Below, piece by piece: positions 17,286 through 25,042 of a DNA stretch of 64,000 bases (position 1 is its first letter; every line of letters begins with the position of its first letter). The translations under genes and the position numbers were made by a program. The stretch spans positions 5,855,501 to 5,919,500 of the forward strand of contig NZ_SAUN01000001.1 in NCBI RefSeq assembly GCF_004011505.1, given 5' to 3'. The notes below the pieces were generated by a model that was not told the origin of the DNA, searched no databases, and saw only the letters and a list, made by a program, of their open reading frames with translations. The DNA is from Nonomuraea polychroma. Its GTDB lineage: Bacteria; Actinomycetota; Actinomycetes; Streptosporangiales; Streptosporangiaceae.

Positions 17286-18310
17286 CCGCCATGTGTGTCG
17301 ACGTCCCTGGCCAACTCCCGCACGGTGTACGCATGCGTGTCCCTGGCCATGTACCAGGCGCCGTTGAACGCCACGCTCCTGCGCTGTCCCTCCGCGATGT
17401 CCGCCAGCTCGGGCGGCAGCTCCGCGAGCGCGGCGGCGAAGGCGGTGTTGAGTTCGGCGATGTGCGCGGAGACCCGTTCGACCGCAGCCTCTATGGTCAT
17501 CCCCGCACGCTCCAGGATGAGGACGGAGTTCGGCTTGCCCTCGTGCCTCTCACGCTCGAACGTCCTGATGTCGTTGGCGAGCCGCATGCACGCCGCGCCG
17601 AGGGCGGTGGCCGGCGCAATCGATTCCCAGTGAGCGACGTCGGCGGGCATCGGGCCGCAGACCGCCAGGGCGGCCGCCCACCAGGTGGGGTAGAGGATCG
17701 TGATGCGGCCGTTCGCGACGTATTCGTCGTACGCCGGCCAGGGCTCGCCACCCGAAGCCCACACGCGCTCACGCGCCATGGCGGCACCGGCGAGGTCGAG
17801 CCGCCGCACCAGGGCCGGCACGTGCGCCGCGGCGCCGGGGTGCGCGTGAAAACGCGCGCACCAGGCCTGCCAGGCGTGCAGTGCCTGGCCCGCGAGCTCC
17901 GTGGCATCGGCCGGCGCCGGCTCGCCTTCGAGGATGGCGGCGAGCCGGCCGAAGAGCTCGACGACGTCGCGGTCGGACGAATGGCCCGCGACGTTGTCGG
18001 CGAGGTCGTCGAGGCCGAACAGGATCGCGGTCAGGGCCCCGAGGTCGGCGATCTCGTCCCGCCCCGCGCGCGGGAACGTGGCGGCGGCGGACAGGCAGCT
18101 GAAGGCGAGCCGGCTGGCCGCGCTGTCGCCGTCGGCGAACAATGCGGTGTGGGGGCGCAGCATACGCTCCGCCAGGGACACGGCGTCGAGTGCGGCGTTC
18201 AGGACGGCGCTCCGGTCCTGTTCCGGCACTCCGGCCAACTGATGCGAGCGCTTTAGGAGGCGATCTACGAGGTCATTGTGAATGGCGAAGTATGCAGCGG
18301 CGTCGCTCAC
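17282..18310 (-). CDS. Class I terpene synthase (diphosphate-ionising partner)
   Basis: A 342-residue class I terpene synthase. Asp-rich motif DDLAD (Asp101, Asp102, Asp105) in LFGLDDLADN and NSE triad NDIRTFERE (Asn246, Thr250, Glu254) are in canonical order and spacing, so metal-dependent ionisation of a diphosphate is expected. It presumably acts on the bicyclic diphosphate made by the neighbouring class II cyclase. It is convergent with that gene and the two 3' ends overlap by 4 bp. The start is uncertain: I use GTG at 18310 (VSDAAAYFAI); the frame stays open to a TTG at 18376, but neither has a strong ribosome site. Confidence 0.82.
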   Translation of the reverse strand: MSDAAAYFAIHNDLVDRLLKRSHQLAGVPEQDRSAVLNAALDAVSLAERMLRPHTALFADGDSAASRLAFSCLSAAATFPRAGRDEIADLGALTAILFGLDDLADNVAGHSSDRDVVELFGRLAAILEGEPAPADATELAGQALHAWQAWCARFHAHPGAAAHVPALVRRLDLAGAAMARERVWASGGEPWPAYDEYVANGRITILYPTWWAAALAVCGPMPADVAHWESIAPATALGAACMRLANDIRTFERERHEGKPNSVLILERAGMTIEAAVERVSAHIAELNTAFAAALAELPPELADIAEGQRRSVAFNGAWYMARDTHAYTVRELARDVDTHGG

Positions 18311-18499
18311 ATGCGGATGATATCGATTTTGAGCATTCTTGACCAATATTGTCAAAAATCGGATATTTGTGCGCAAAGTGATTACCGTTGCTTGTGAGGT
18401 GCTTTGACGTACGCTACAGTTCCTTGATCGACAGGGTCTGTTGCCACTGTGTGCTGTAGGGCGAGCGGCGCACGATAGACATTCACAGGGTGGGTATAG

Positions 18500-20869
18500 A
18501 TGGGCTTCCGCAATACACGACTGCGGACCAAAGTCACGGCTCTGCTGCTCTCCCTGGCGGCGTTGTGGGCCTTCGCTGCGTGGGTCACTCTTCGCGAGGG
18601 TGTCAACTTGCTGTGGGTCACCCAGCTGAACTCAAGCGTAGTCGACCCCAGCGTGCAGGTGCTCGAGGAGCTGCAGAAGGAGCGCCGCTTCTCGGTCGTC
18701 AAGCTGAGCGACCCCTCGCCGCGCGCCCGCAGGGAGCTGGACAGCCAGCGCAAGCAGACAGACCTCATGATCACCGCGTTCCAGGAGTCGGCCGGCGCGA
18801 CGGTCGTCGACTGGGCGATGGACGACGAGGGCGCCCGCCGGCTGGCCGAGGTGTTCCGCCGCCTCGACTCGATCCAGCAGACCCGGCAGGCCGTCGACGC
18901 CGGACGGCTGAACCGGGTCCAGGCCATGGACGCCTTCGCCACCGTCATCGACCCGTTCTACAACCTCTACGGCGCGGTGGCGACTCTCGACGACAAGACC
19001 ATCGCCAAGGAGATCCGCGCCCTGTCCGCCCTGAGCCGGGCCCGGGAGGTCCTCAGCCGAGAGGACGCGCTGCTCACCGGCGCGCTCACCGAAGGACGGC
19101 TGTCCCCCGCCGAGCACGCGGAGTTCACCCAGACCGTGGGCGCCTGGCACATCGTCGCCGACCAGGCCGCATCGGAGCTGCACGAATCCGATCGGATCGC
19201 CTACGACAGGCTGGTCAAGGGCTCGTCGTTCGTCCAGCTCGCCGGCCTGGAACGGCAGATCTCCGAGCAGAGTCCGGCCATCGGCGCCCTTCCGTTCGGC
19301 GCCGAGGAGTGGAAGACGGTGTCGGGGCGGGCACTCAACGACTTCAACACCATGGTGCTCGCCGGCGGAGACCGCGTGGTCGACAGGGCCGTGCCGGTCG
19401 CCGTCAACGTGATCATCCGACTGGTCCTGGCGGGCGGTCTCGGGCTCATCGCGGTCATCGCCTCGATCATCCTGTCGATCACCACGGCCCGCGCGATCTT
19501 CGCCCAGCTGCAGAAGCTGCGCGACGCCGCGCACGAGCTGTCCGACGACCGGCTGCCCGGCGTCGTCGAGCGCATCGGTCGCGGCGAGGAGGTCGACCTG
19601 GCCAAGGAGGCGCCGGACCTGGACTTCGGCGACGACGAGATCGGCCAGGTGGGCCAGGCGTTCAACACGGTGCAGCGCACCGCGATCAAGGTGGCGGCCG
19701 AGCAGGCGGAGCTGCGCCGCAGCATCCGCGACATCCTGCTCAGCCTGGCCCGCAGGACTCAGGGCCTGGTGCACCGGCAGCTCACCGTGCTCGACGTGAT
19801 GGAGCGCCGCGAGACCGACCCCGAGGAGCTGAAGGAGCTCTTCCGGCTGGACCACCTGGCCATCCGGATGCGGCGCAACGCGGAGAACCTCATCGTGCTC
19901 TCCGGTTCCTCCCCGGCCCGCACGTGGCGCCGCTCGGTCCCCATGGTCGACGTCGTGCGCGGCGCGCTGGCCGAGGTCGAGGACTACACGCGGGTCACGC
20001 TGCTGCCGATGGGCGAGGTCGTGCTCGTCGGCCGGGCCGTCGGTGACGTCGTGCACCTGCTCGCCGAGCTCATCGAGAACGCCGTGTCGTTCTCGCCTCC
20101 GTACACGAACGTGCAGGTCACCGGCCAGCTCGTGGCCAACGGGTACGTGGTCGAGATCGAGGACCGGGGCCTGGGCATGAAGCCCGAGGACCTGGAGGCC
20201 GCGAACGAGCGCATCGCGAACCCGCCGGAGTTCCGCATCACGGGCACCGCCCGCCTGGGCCTCTACGTGGTCAGCCAGCTCGCCAGGCGGCACGACATCC
20301 AGGTGGTGCTCAAGGCCTCGCCGTACGGCGGGACCACGGTCGTGGTCCTGCTGCCGCAGGAGCTCGTCCAGCTCGACCCCAGGCCGGAGCCTCAGGGCGG
20401 CGGCGGGGAGCGGCTGCCGCGCCGTCCGACGGCGGTGGCCACGGTGGCCCGCCCCGTCGCCGGAGAGGTGGCCCGTCCCGTCACGGCGGAGGCGCCCCGC
20501 GGCGCGGAGAACGTCCGCGCGCTCAAGCCCACCCGCCCGGCGCCCGTTGCCGAACCTGCCCCCGCGCCCGTTGCCAAGCCTGGCCTCGTCCCTGCCCCCG
20601 AACCAGTACCAGAGCCGCCAGCTGAACCGGAGCAGCAGCCCGTGGCCGAATTCACCCCGTCGGGGCTGCCGCTCCGCGTGCCACAGGCGAACCTTGCGCC
20701 GGCGCTGCGGGACGACACGCCCAAGCAGCCAGACCTCGAGGAGGACGATGACGAGCGTTCGCCGGAGGAGATCCGCGCGATGATGGGATCTCTGCAGTCA
20801 GGCACGCGCCTTGGCCGCACGCAGGCGGCCAAGATGCTGGATGAGCAGCAGGGAGGCGAGGCACCATGA
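18500..20869 (+). CDS. cvnA: Conservon sensor-kinase-like protein CvnA
   Basis: A 789-residue membrane protein with a TM helix at about residues 10-30, an extracytoplasmic nitrate/nitrite-sensor-like helical domain, a second TM helix at about 302-328, a HAMP-like linker and a histidine-kinase-type ATPase domain (N-box LLAELIENAVSFSPP near residue 520, G-box EDRGLGMKPEDL, then ARLGLYVVSQLARRH). The C-terminal 180 residues are Pro/Ala-rich. It heads the four-gene conservon cvnA-D, all overlapping, known from actinomycetes as a membrane-associated signalling unit resembling a G-protein-coupled system. The conserved phospho-histidine box of ordinary kinases is not obvious. Confidence 0.92.
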   Translation: MGFRNTRLRTKVTALLLSLAALWAFAAWVTLREGVNLLWVTQLNSSVVDPSVQVLEELQKERRFSVVKLSDPSPRARRELDSQRKQTDLMITAFQESAGATVVDWAMDDEGARRLAEVFRRLDSIQQTRQAVDAGRLNRVQAMDAFATVIDPFYNLYGAVATLDDKTIAKEIRALSALSRAREVLSREDALLTGALTEGRLSPAEHAEFTQTVGAWHIVADQAASELHESDRIAYDRLVKGSSFVQLAGLERQISEQSPAIGALPFGAEEWKTVSGRALNDFNTMVLAGGDRVVDRAVPVAVNVIIRLVLAGGLGLIAVIASIILSITTARAIFAQLQKLRDAAHELSDDRLPGVVERIGRGEEVDLAKEAPDLDFGDDEIGQVGQAFNTVQRTAIKVAAEQAELRRSIRDILLSLARRTQGLVHRQLTVLDVMERRETDPEELKELFRLDHLAIRMRRNAENLIVLSGSSPARTWRRSVPMVDVVRGALAEVEDYTRVTLLPMGEVVLVGRAVGDVVHLLAELIENAVSFSPPYTNVQVTGQLVANGYVVEIEDRGLGMKPEDLEAANERIANPPEFRITGTARLGLYVVSQLARRHDIQVVLKASPYGGTTVVVLLPQELVQLDPRPEPQGGGGERLPRRPTAVATVARPVAGEVARPVTAEAPRGAENVRALKPTRPAPVAEPAPAPVAKPGLVPAPEPVPEPPAEPEQQPVAEFTPSGLPLRVPQANLAPALRDDTPKQPDLEEDDDERSPEEIRAMMGSLQSGTRLGRTQAAKMLDEQQGGEAP

Positions 20870-21285
20870 CCCCCACCGCGGGCACCGACCTCAACTGGCT
20901 CCTCGACGACCTCGTCGCGCGCGTCAAGGAGACCGAGCACGCCATCGTGCTGTCCTCCGACGGCCTGCTGATGGCCTCGTCCGCCGGGTTGCAGCGGACC
21001 GACGGCGAGCATCTGTCCGCCGTGGCCTCCGGGCTGCAGAGCCTGGCCAAGGGCGTCTCGGACTACATCTCCGGCGGCGCGGTGCGGCAGACGGTCGTGG
21101 AGTGGAGGCACCAGTTCCTCGTCGTGACCGCGGCGGGCGAGCGTGCCTGCCTGGCCGTGTTGTGCGCGCAGAGCGCCGACATCGGGCTGGTCGCGTACGA
21201 GATGGCCATGATGGTCGCACGGGTGGGCCAATACCTCACCTCGGGCGCCCGCAACGCCGAGGCCGTGGCCAGGAGCGAGCGGTGA
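20866..21285 (+). CDS. cvnB: Roadblock/LC7 domain protein CvnB
   Basis: A 139-residue roadblock/LC7 protein (LNWLLDDLVARVKETEHAI, SSDGLLMASSAGL, VEWRHQFLVVTAAGERACLA). In conservons this protein associates with the GTPase-like CvnD and the sensor CvnA at the membrane. Its start overlaps the cvnA stop and its stop overlaps the GTG of the next gene, as usual in this operon. Confidence 0.93.
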   Translation: MTPTAGTDLNWLLDDLVARVKETEHAIVLSSDGLLMASSAGLQRTDGEHLSAVASGLQSLAKGVSDYISGGAVRQTVVEWRHQFLVVTAAGERACLAVLCAQSADIGLVAYEMAMMVARVGQYLTSGARNAEAVARSER

Positions 21286-21659
21286 CAGGCATCGGTGGCC
21301 CGACGGACGAGCACTGGGTCGATCCGGAGATCGTCCGGCCCTATGTCGTCACACGCGGCCGGACCCAGCCGGCACACGGCAGGTTCGACCTGATCTCCAT
21401 GGCCTTGGCGGTGGGTGCGCCGCCAGGCCCGGACGCCGGACTGGACCCCGAGCACCTGCGGATACTCCAGCTCTGCCGCGAGCCCAAGTCCGTCGCCGAG
21501 ATCGCCGCGCACCTGAATCTCCCGGCCGGCACGATCCGCGTGCTGCTCGGCGACCTGTTCGACCGCGAACTCGTCTCTGCCCAGGAACCACAATCTGAGG
21601 TGGACATGCGTGACATGAAGATGTACAGGGCGGTGCTCGATGGTCTTCGCTCGCTCTGA
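21282..21659 (+). CDS. cvnC: DUF742 protein CvnC
   Basis: A 125-residue DUF742 protein: an N-terminal VRPYVVTRGRTQP segment and a winged-helix-like C-terminal part (CREPKSVAEIAAHLNLPAGT, then VLLGDLFDRELV). It starts at a GTG overlapping the cvnB stop and overlaps the next gene by 20 bp. This is the third component of the conservon; a DNA-binding role has been suggested from the fold, but I have no direct evidence. Confidence 0.92.
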   Translation: MTGIGGPTDEHWVDPEIVRPYVVTRGRTQPAHGRFDLISMALAVGAPPGPDAGLDPEHLRILQLCREPKSVAEIAAHLNLPAGTIRVLLGDLFDRELVSAQEPQSEVDMRDMKMYRAVLDGLRSL

Positions 21660-22227
21660 GCGCCCGCGCCTGCCGACGGCGATCAAGATCCTGATCGCCG
21701 GGGGCTTCGGCGCGGGCAAGACGACGATGGTCGGCGCGGTCTCCGAGACCCGGCCGCTGCGGACGGAGGAGGTGCTCACCGACCGGGGCATCGGTGTGGA
21801 CGACCTCACCTCGGTGGAGGCCAAGCGCACCACCACCGTGGCGATGGACTTCGGCCGGATCACCCTGAACAACGACTACGTGCTCTATTTGTTCGGGACG
21901 CCCGGGCAGGAGCGGTTCTGGTTCGTGTGGGACGAACTGGCGGAGGGCTCGCTCGGCGCCGTGATCCTGGCGGACACGCGGCGGCTGGCGGACTGTTTCC
22001 CTTCGGTGGACTATTTCGAGCGGCGGCACACGCCGTTCGTGGTGGCGGTCAACTGTTTCGAGGGGGCGCCGACGTTCGAGCTGGAGGAGGTACGTCTGGC
22101 GCTCCAGCTCGACCCGTCGATCCCGATCATCATGTGCGACGCCAGGAAACGGGATTCGAGCAGGGAGGTCCTGATCGAGCTGGTGAAGCATTCGGCGAAG
22201 CTGCGGGCGGAGCCGGTCGGGAGCTGA
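21640..22227 (+). CDS. cvnD: GTP/ATP-binding protein CvnD
   Basis: A 195-residue Ras-like P-loop NTPase with Walker A GGFGAGKTT, a switch-like TTTVAMDFG segment, and FGTPGQERFWFVWDEL, corresponding to the G3 region. The N/TKxD position appears as NCFEG, typical of CvnD proteins, which deviate from standard small GTPases there. It ends the conservon; a large inverted repeat follows at 22236-22281 and could also stop transcription. Confidence 0.92.
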   Translation: MVFARSERPRLPTAIKILIAGGFGAGKTTMVGAVSETRPLRTEEVLTDRGIGVDDLTSVEAKRTTTVAMDFGRITLNNDYVLYLFGTPGQERFWFVWDELAEGSLGAVILADTRRLADCFPSVDYFERRHTPFVVAVNCFEGAPTFELEEVRLALQLDPSIPIIMCDARKRDSSREVLIELVKHSAKLRAEPVGS

Positions 22228-22235
22228 GCGGGCCG

Positions 22236-22281
22236 TGTCAGGCTGGATTGACAAAGAGGTTCGTGTCAATCTAGCCTGACA
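22236..22281 (+). promoter_or_regulatory. 18-bp inverted repeat overlapping a leaderless promoter
   Basis: TGTCAGGCTGGATTGACA (22236-22253) and TGTCAATCTAGCCTGACA (22264-22281) are inverted copies matching at 17 of 18 positions with a 10-nt spacer. Each arm is itself framed by TGTCA...TGACA. The sequence contains a consensus -35 TTGACA at 22248-22253 and a -10-like TAGCCT at 22272-22277, 18 nt apart, so the start of transcription falls on the ATG at 22285. A repressor bound here would block the promoter; the convergent MerR protein is one candidate. As RNA the repeat would also form a hairpin after cvnD. Confidence 0.7.
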
Positions 22282-22284
22282 AGC

Positions 22285-22983
22285 ATGCGCACTATCACAC
22301 TGGCCAGCCCGGCTCCCGAGGAGCCGATGGCGGAACCCAACGACCGGACGACGAAACGGTTGCTCCTGTGCGGGGCCATCGCGGGACCGCTGTTCGTCGT
22401 CACGTTCCTCGTCCAGGGCGCCGTGCGCGCCCATTACGACACGCTGCGCCACCCGGTCAGCTCGCTCGCGCTGGGCGGGCACGGCTGGGTCCAGGCGGCC
22501 AACTTCGTGGTCGCGGGTCTGCTGACGATCGCCTTCGCCGTGGGACTGCGGCGGGCGCTCAAGAATGCGTTCTGGGGGCCGGCCCTGGTGGGACTCTGGG
22601 GGCTCTCGCTGGTCGGCGCGGGAGTGTTCACCACCGACCCGGTGAGCGGGTACCCGCCGGGGACCCCTGATCTGTTGTCGCAGCACAGCGGCCTGTCCGC
22701 GGAGTTGCACGACCTGTTCTCGCTGCCGGGCTTCATCGCGATCGCCGCGGCGTGCGTGGTGTTCGCGGTACGGTTCGCACGGACTCGGGAGGCGGGGTGG
22801 GCCGTCTATTCGGCGGTGAGCGGAGCGGCGTTCGTGACGGCCATGGTGCTGGCCACCATCGCGTTCGCGCAGAACCCTGCGCTGGTCGCCTACGGCGGGC
22901 TCTTCCAGCGGATCGCGGTGGCCGTCGGATGGGCGTGGCTGGCCCTGCTGGCAGTGCGGCTGGTCAGACGGAGTCCAGCGTGA
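22285..22983 (+). CDS. DUF998 family integral membrane protein
   Basis: A 232-residue membrane protein of the DUF998 type with about six TM helices. Visible family features are AGPLFVVTFLVQG in the first helix, HPVSSLALGGHGWVQAANFV, and TTDPVSGYPPGTP between later helices. Function unknown in the family. The ATG at 22285 sits at the predicted transcription start, so translation is probably leaderless; an internal ATG at 22330 is less likely. The 3' end overlaps the convergent MerR gene by 20 bp. Confidence 0.85.
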   Translation: MRTITLASPAPEEPMAEPNDRTTKRLLLCGAIAGPLFVVTFLVQGAVRAHYDTLRHPVSSLALGGHGWVQAANFVVAGLLTIAFAVGLRRALKNAFWGPALVGLWGLSLVGAGVFTTDPVSGYPPGTPDLLSQHSGLSAELHDLFSLPGFIAIAAACVVFAVRFARTREAGWAVYSAVSGAAFVTAMVLATIAFAQNPALVAYGGLFQRIAVAVGWAWLALLAVRLVRRSPA

Positions 22984-23701
22984 GCGGGTTCCCGTTCGTG
23001 TCAGTGGCGAGGCGAAGATAGGCGTCGAGTGCTGCGGCACCGGCCAGCATCGCGCGCCCGCGGGCGGACAGCCGGCCGCGCCAGTCCCGCAGGGCGTCCT
23101 CCAGCGGCGCCAGCCCGCCCGCCGCGCGTACCTGCTCGATCAGCGGCGCGATCTGCTCCAGCAGGTAGCCGCCGCGCCTGAGCTGGTGCGCGAGCTGGGC
23201 ATCCCGTACGTCGGCCGCGGTGTAGACCCGGTAGCCGGTCTGCGGGTCACGTCGCGGCCGCACCAGCCCGGCCTGCTCCCATTTGCGCAGCGTCGCGGGC
23301 CGGATCCCGAGTTTCCTGGCCAGCGGCCCGATGAAGGTGACGCCGGGCCCGGGAGGGGCGGCGGGCGTCAGGTCGCGCAGGGCGTTCTCCACGGCCTGGA
23401 GGGTCCGGCGGTCGTCGAGGAGCTGGGCGTGGCTCTCGTCGATGATCTTCAGCGCCTCCTCGACGCCGCCCCCGTTCACCGCCTGCATGATCGAGGTCGC
23501 GGTCTGGTGGCCGTGGGCGGGCACGAGGGCGAGGAACGCGCGGAGCGCTTGCGCGTGCCGCGCGGTGTAGGTGCGATAGCCGTGGGGCGTGCGGGCGGCG
23601 TCCGGGAGGATGCCTGCCTGCTCGTAGTTTCTGATCGCCTGGGTGGACAGGCCGTGTTCGCGGGCCAGGTCCACCGGCCTCAGCCGCTCAGCGGATGCCA
23701 T
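22964..23701 (-). CDS. MerR-type regulator with two HTH domains (TioE-like)
   Basis: A 245-residue regulator with two MerR helix-turn-helix units in one chain: the first at residues about 7-70 (RPVDLAREHGLSTQAIRNYE, GYRTYTARHAQAL) and the second at about 120-190 (IGPLARKLGIRPATLRKWEQ, GYRVYTAADVRDAQ). This duplicated arrangement is that of the TioE family. There is no metal-binding Cys set, so an organic ligand or drug is more likely than a metal. It is divergent from the erythromycin-esterase-like gene across about 90 bp, so it may control that gene. Confidence 0.85.
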   Translation of the reverse strand: MASAERLRPVDLAREHGLSTQAIRNYEQAGILPDAARTPHGYRTYTARHAQALRAFLALVPAHGHQTATSIMQAVNGGGVEEALKIIDESHAQLLDDRRTLQAVENALRDLTPAAPPGPGVTFIGPLARKLGIRPATLRKWEQAGLVRPRRDPQTGYRVYTAADVRDAQLAHQLRRGGYLLEQIAPLIEQVRAAGGLAPLEDALRDWRGRLSARGRAMLAGAAALDAYLRLATDTNGNPLTLDSV

Positions 23702-23794
23702 GGATGTGTCACCGTGTTGAAGGTAGGCCGCCGCCGGAGCGGGGGGGTGTCGCGCGAAAGTTTACACAGAAAGTTCAACGATACCGTAGAAGGC

Positions 23795-25042
23795 ATGTCG
23801 TCATCGAAGAGAACAGGCCCGCTCGTCCAGGACGTCGCGTCTTCCCTCGACGGCGAGGGTGTCGCCGCCGTCACGAGGCTCCTGCGCACCCTCCCCGCGC
23901 GGCCCCGCCTGCTCGGGCTCGGCGAGCCCACGCACGGCGAGGAGGCGCTTCCCGAACTGCGGAACGAGATCTTCCGGCATCTCGTCGAGCACGAGGGCTA
24001 CCGATCCTTCGCCCTTGAGAGCGACTGCCTCATGGGCGTGGCCGTCGACGACTACGTCACGGCCGGCAAGGGGACGCTCGACGAGGTCATGGAGCGCGGC
24101 TTCAGCCACGGGTTCGGCGCGTCGCCGGCCAACCGGGAGCTGGTGCGCTGGATGCGGGCGCACAACGAGGACCGGCCGGCCGCGGAGCGGCTGCGCTTCT
24201 TCGGGTTCGACGGCCCCCTGGAGATGACCCGGGCGGCCGATCCCCGGCAGGCGCTGACCGCGCTGCACGGCTATCTGGCGGCCTGGTTGGACGCGGGCCT
24301 GCTCCCCTGCGCCGCGGACGACCTGGACCGACTGATCGGGGCGGGCGAGCGATGGAGCAATCCCGCGGCGGCCATGGACGCCTCCCAGTCGATCGGGCAG
24401 TCCGCCGAGGCCAGGCAGCTCCGCCTGGTCGCGGACGACCTGGTGGCGTTGCTCGACGCGTACGCGCCGCACCTGATCGCCTCGACCTCGCGGGACGACT
24501 GGTGGCGGGCGAGCCTGTACGGGCGCACCGCGACCGGCCTGCTCCGCTACCACTACTGGATGGCCGACGACTCCCCCGCCCGGGTGTGGCGGCTGATGAG
24601 CCTGCGTGACGGGATGATGGCCGGCAACCTCCAGACCATCGCCGAGTACGGCCCGACACTGATCTACGCCCACAACCGCCACCTGCAGCGGGAGAAGAGC
24701 ACCTGGCAGCTGGCCGACATGGCGCTGGACTGGTGGAGCGCCGGCGCGATCGTCAGCGCCCGCCTGGGCGACCAGTACGCCTTCGTGGCCTCGGCGCTCG
24801 GCGCCATGCCGCACCAGGCGCTCCCCGTTCCCCATACCGACACCGTGGAGGGGCTGCTGTACACGTTGCCGGACAACCGCTACCTCATCGACGCCCGCCG
24901 GCTGGCCGCCGCCCTCGCCGAGACGGGCACGAAGCCGGTCCCGCGGACCGACATCTCGGCGAACTACGGCTACTTCGCGCTTGACCCGGCCCACCTCGGT
25001 GACAACGACGGAATCGTCTTCATCAAGGATGTCCCGTCCTGA
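23795..25042 (+). CDS. Erythromycin esterase family protein
   Basis: A 415-residue Ere-like protein. The conserved blocks are GEPTHGEEALPELRNE with the catalytic-type His, FALESDC, FGFDG, and IYAHNRHLQR. True Ere enzymes open the macrolide lactone, but many chromosomal actinobacterial members have unknown substrates, so resistance should not be assumed. The ATG at 23795 follows AGAAGG. It is divergent from the double-MerR regulator. Its stop codon abuts the stop of the degraded gene on the opposite strand (TGA at 25040-25042, then TCA). Confidence 0.85.
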   Translation: MSSSKRTGPLVQDVASSLDGEGVAAVTRLLRTLPARPRLLGLGEPTHGEEALPELRNEIFRHLVEHEGYRSFALESDCLMGVAVDDYVTAGKGTLDEVMERGFSHGFGASPANRELVRWMRAHNEDRPAAERLRFFGFDGPLEMTRAADPRQALTALHGYLAAWLDAGLLPCAADDLDRLIGAGERWSNPAAAMDASQSIGQSAEARQLRLVADDLVALLDAYAPHLIASTSRDDWWRASLYGRTATGLLRYHYWMADDSPARVWRLMSLRDGMMAGNLQTIAEYGPTLIYAHNRHLQREKSTWQLADMALDWWSAGAIVSARLGDQYAFVASALGAMPHQALPVPHTDTVEGLLYTLPDNRYLIDARRLAAALAETGTKPVPRTDISANYGYFALDPAHLGDNDGIVFIKDVPS

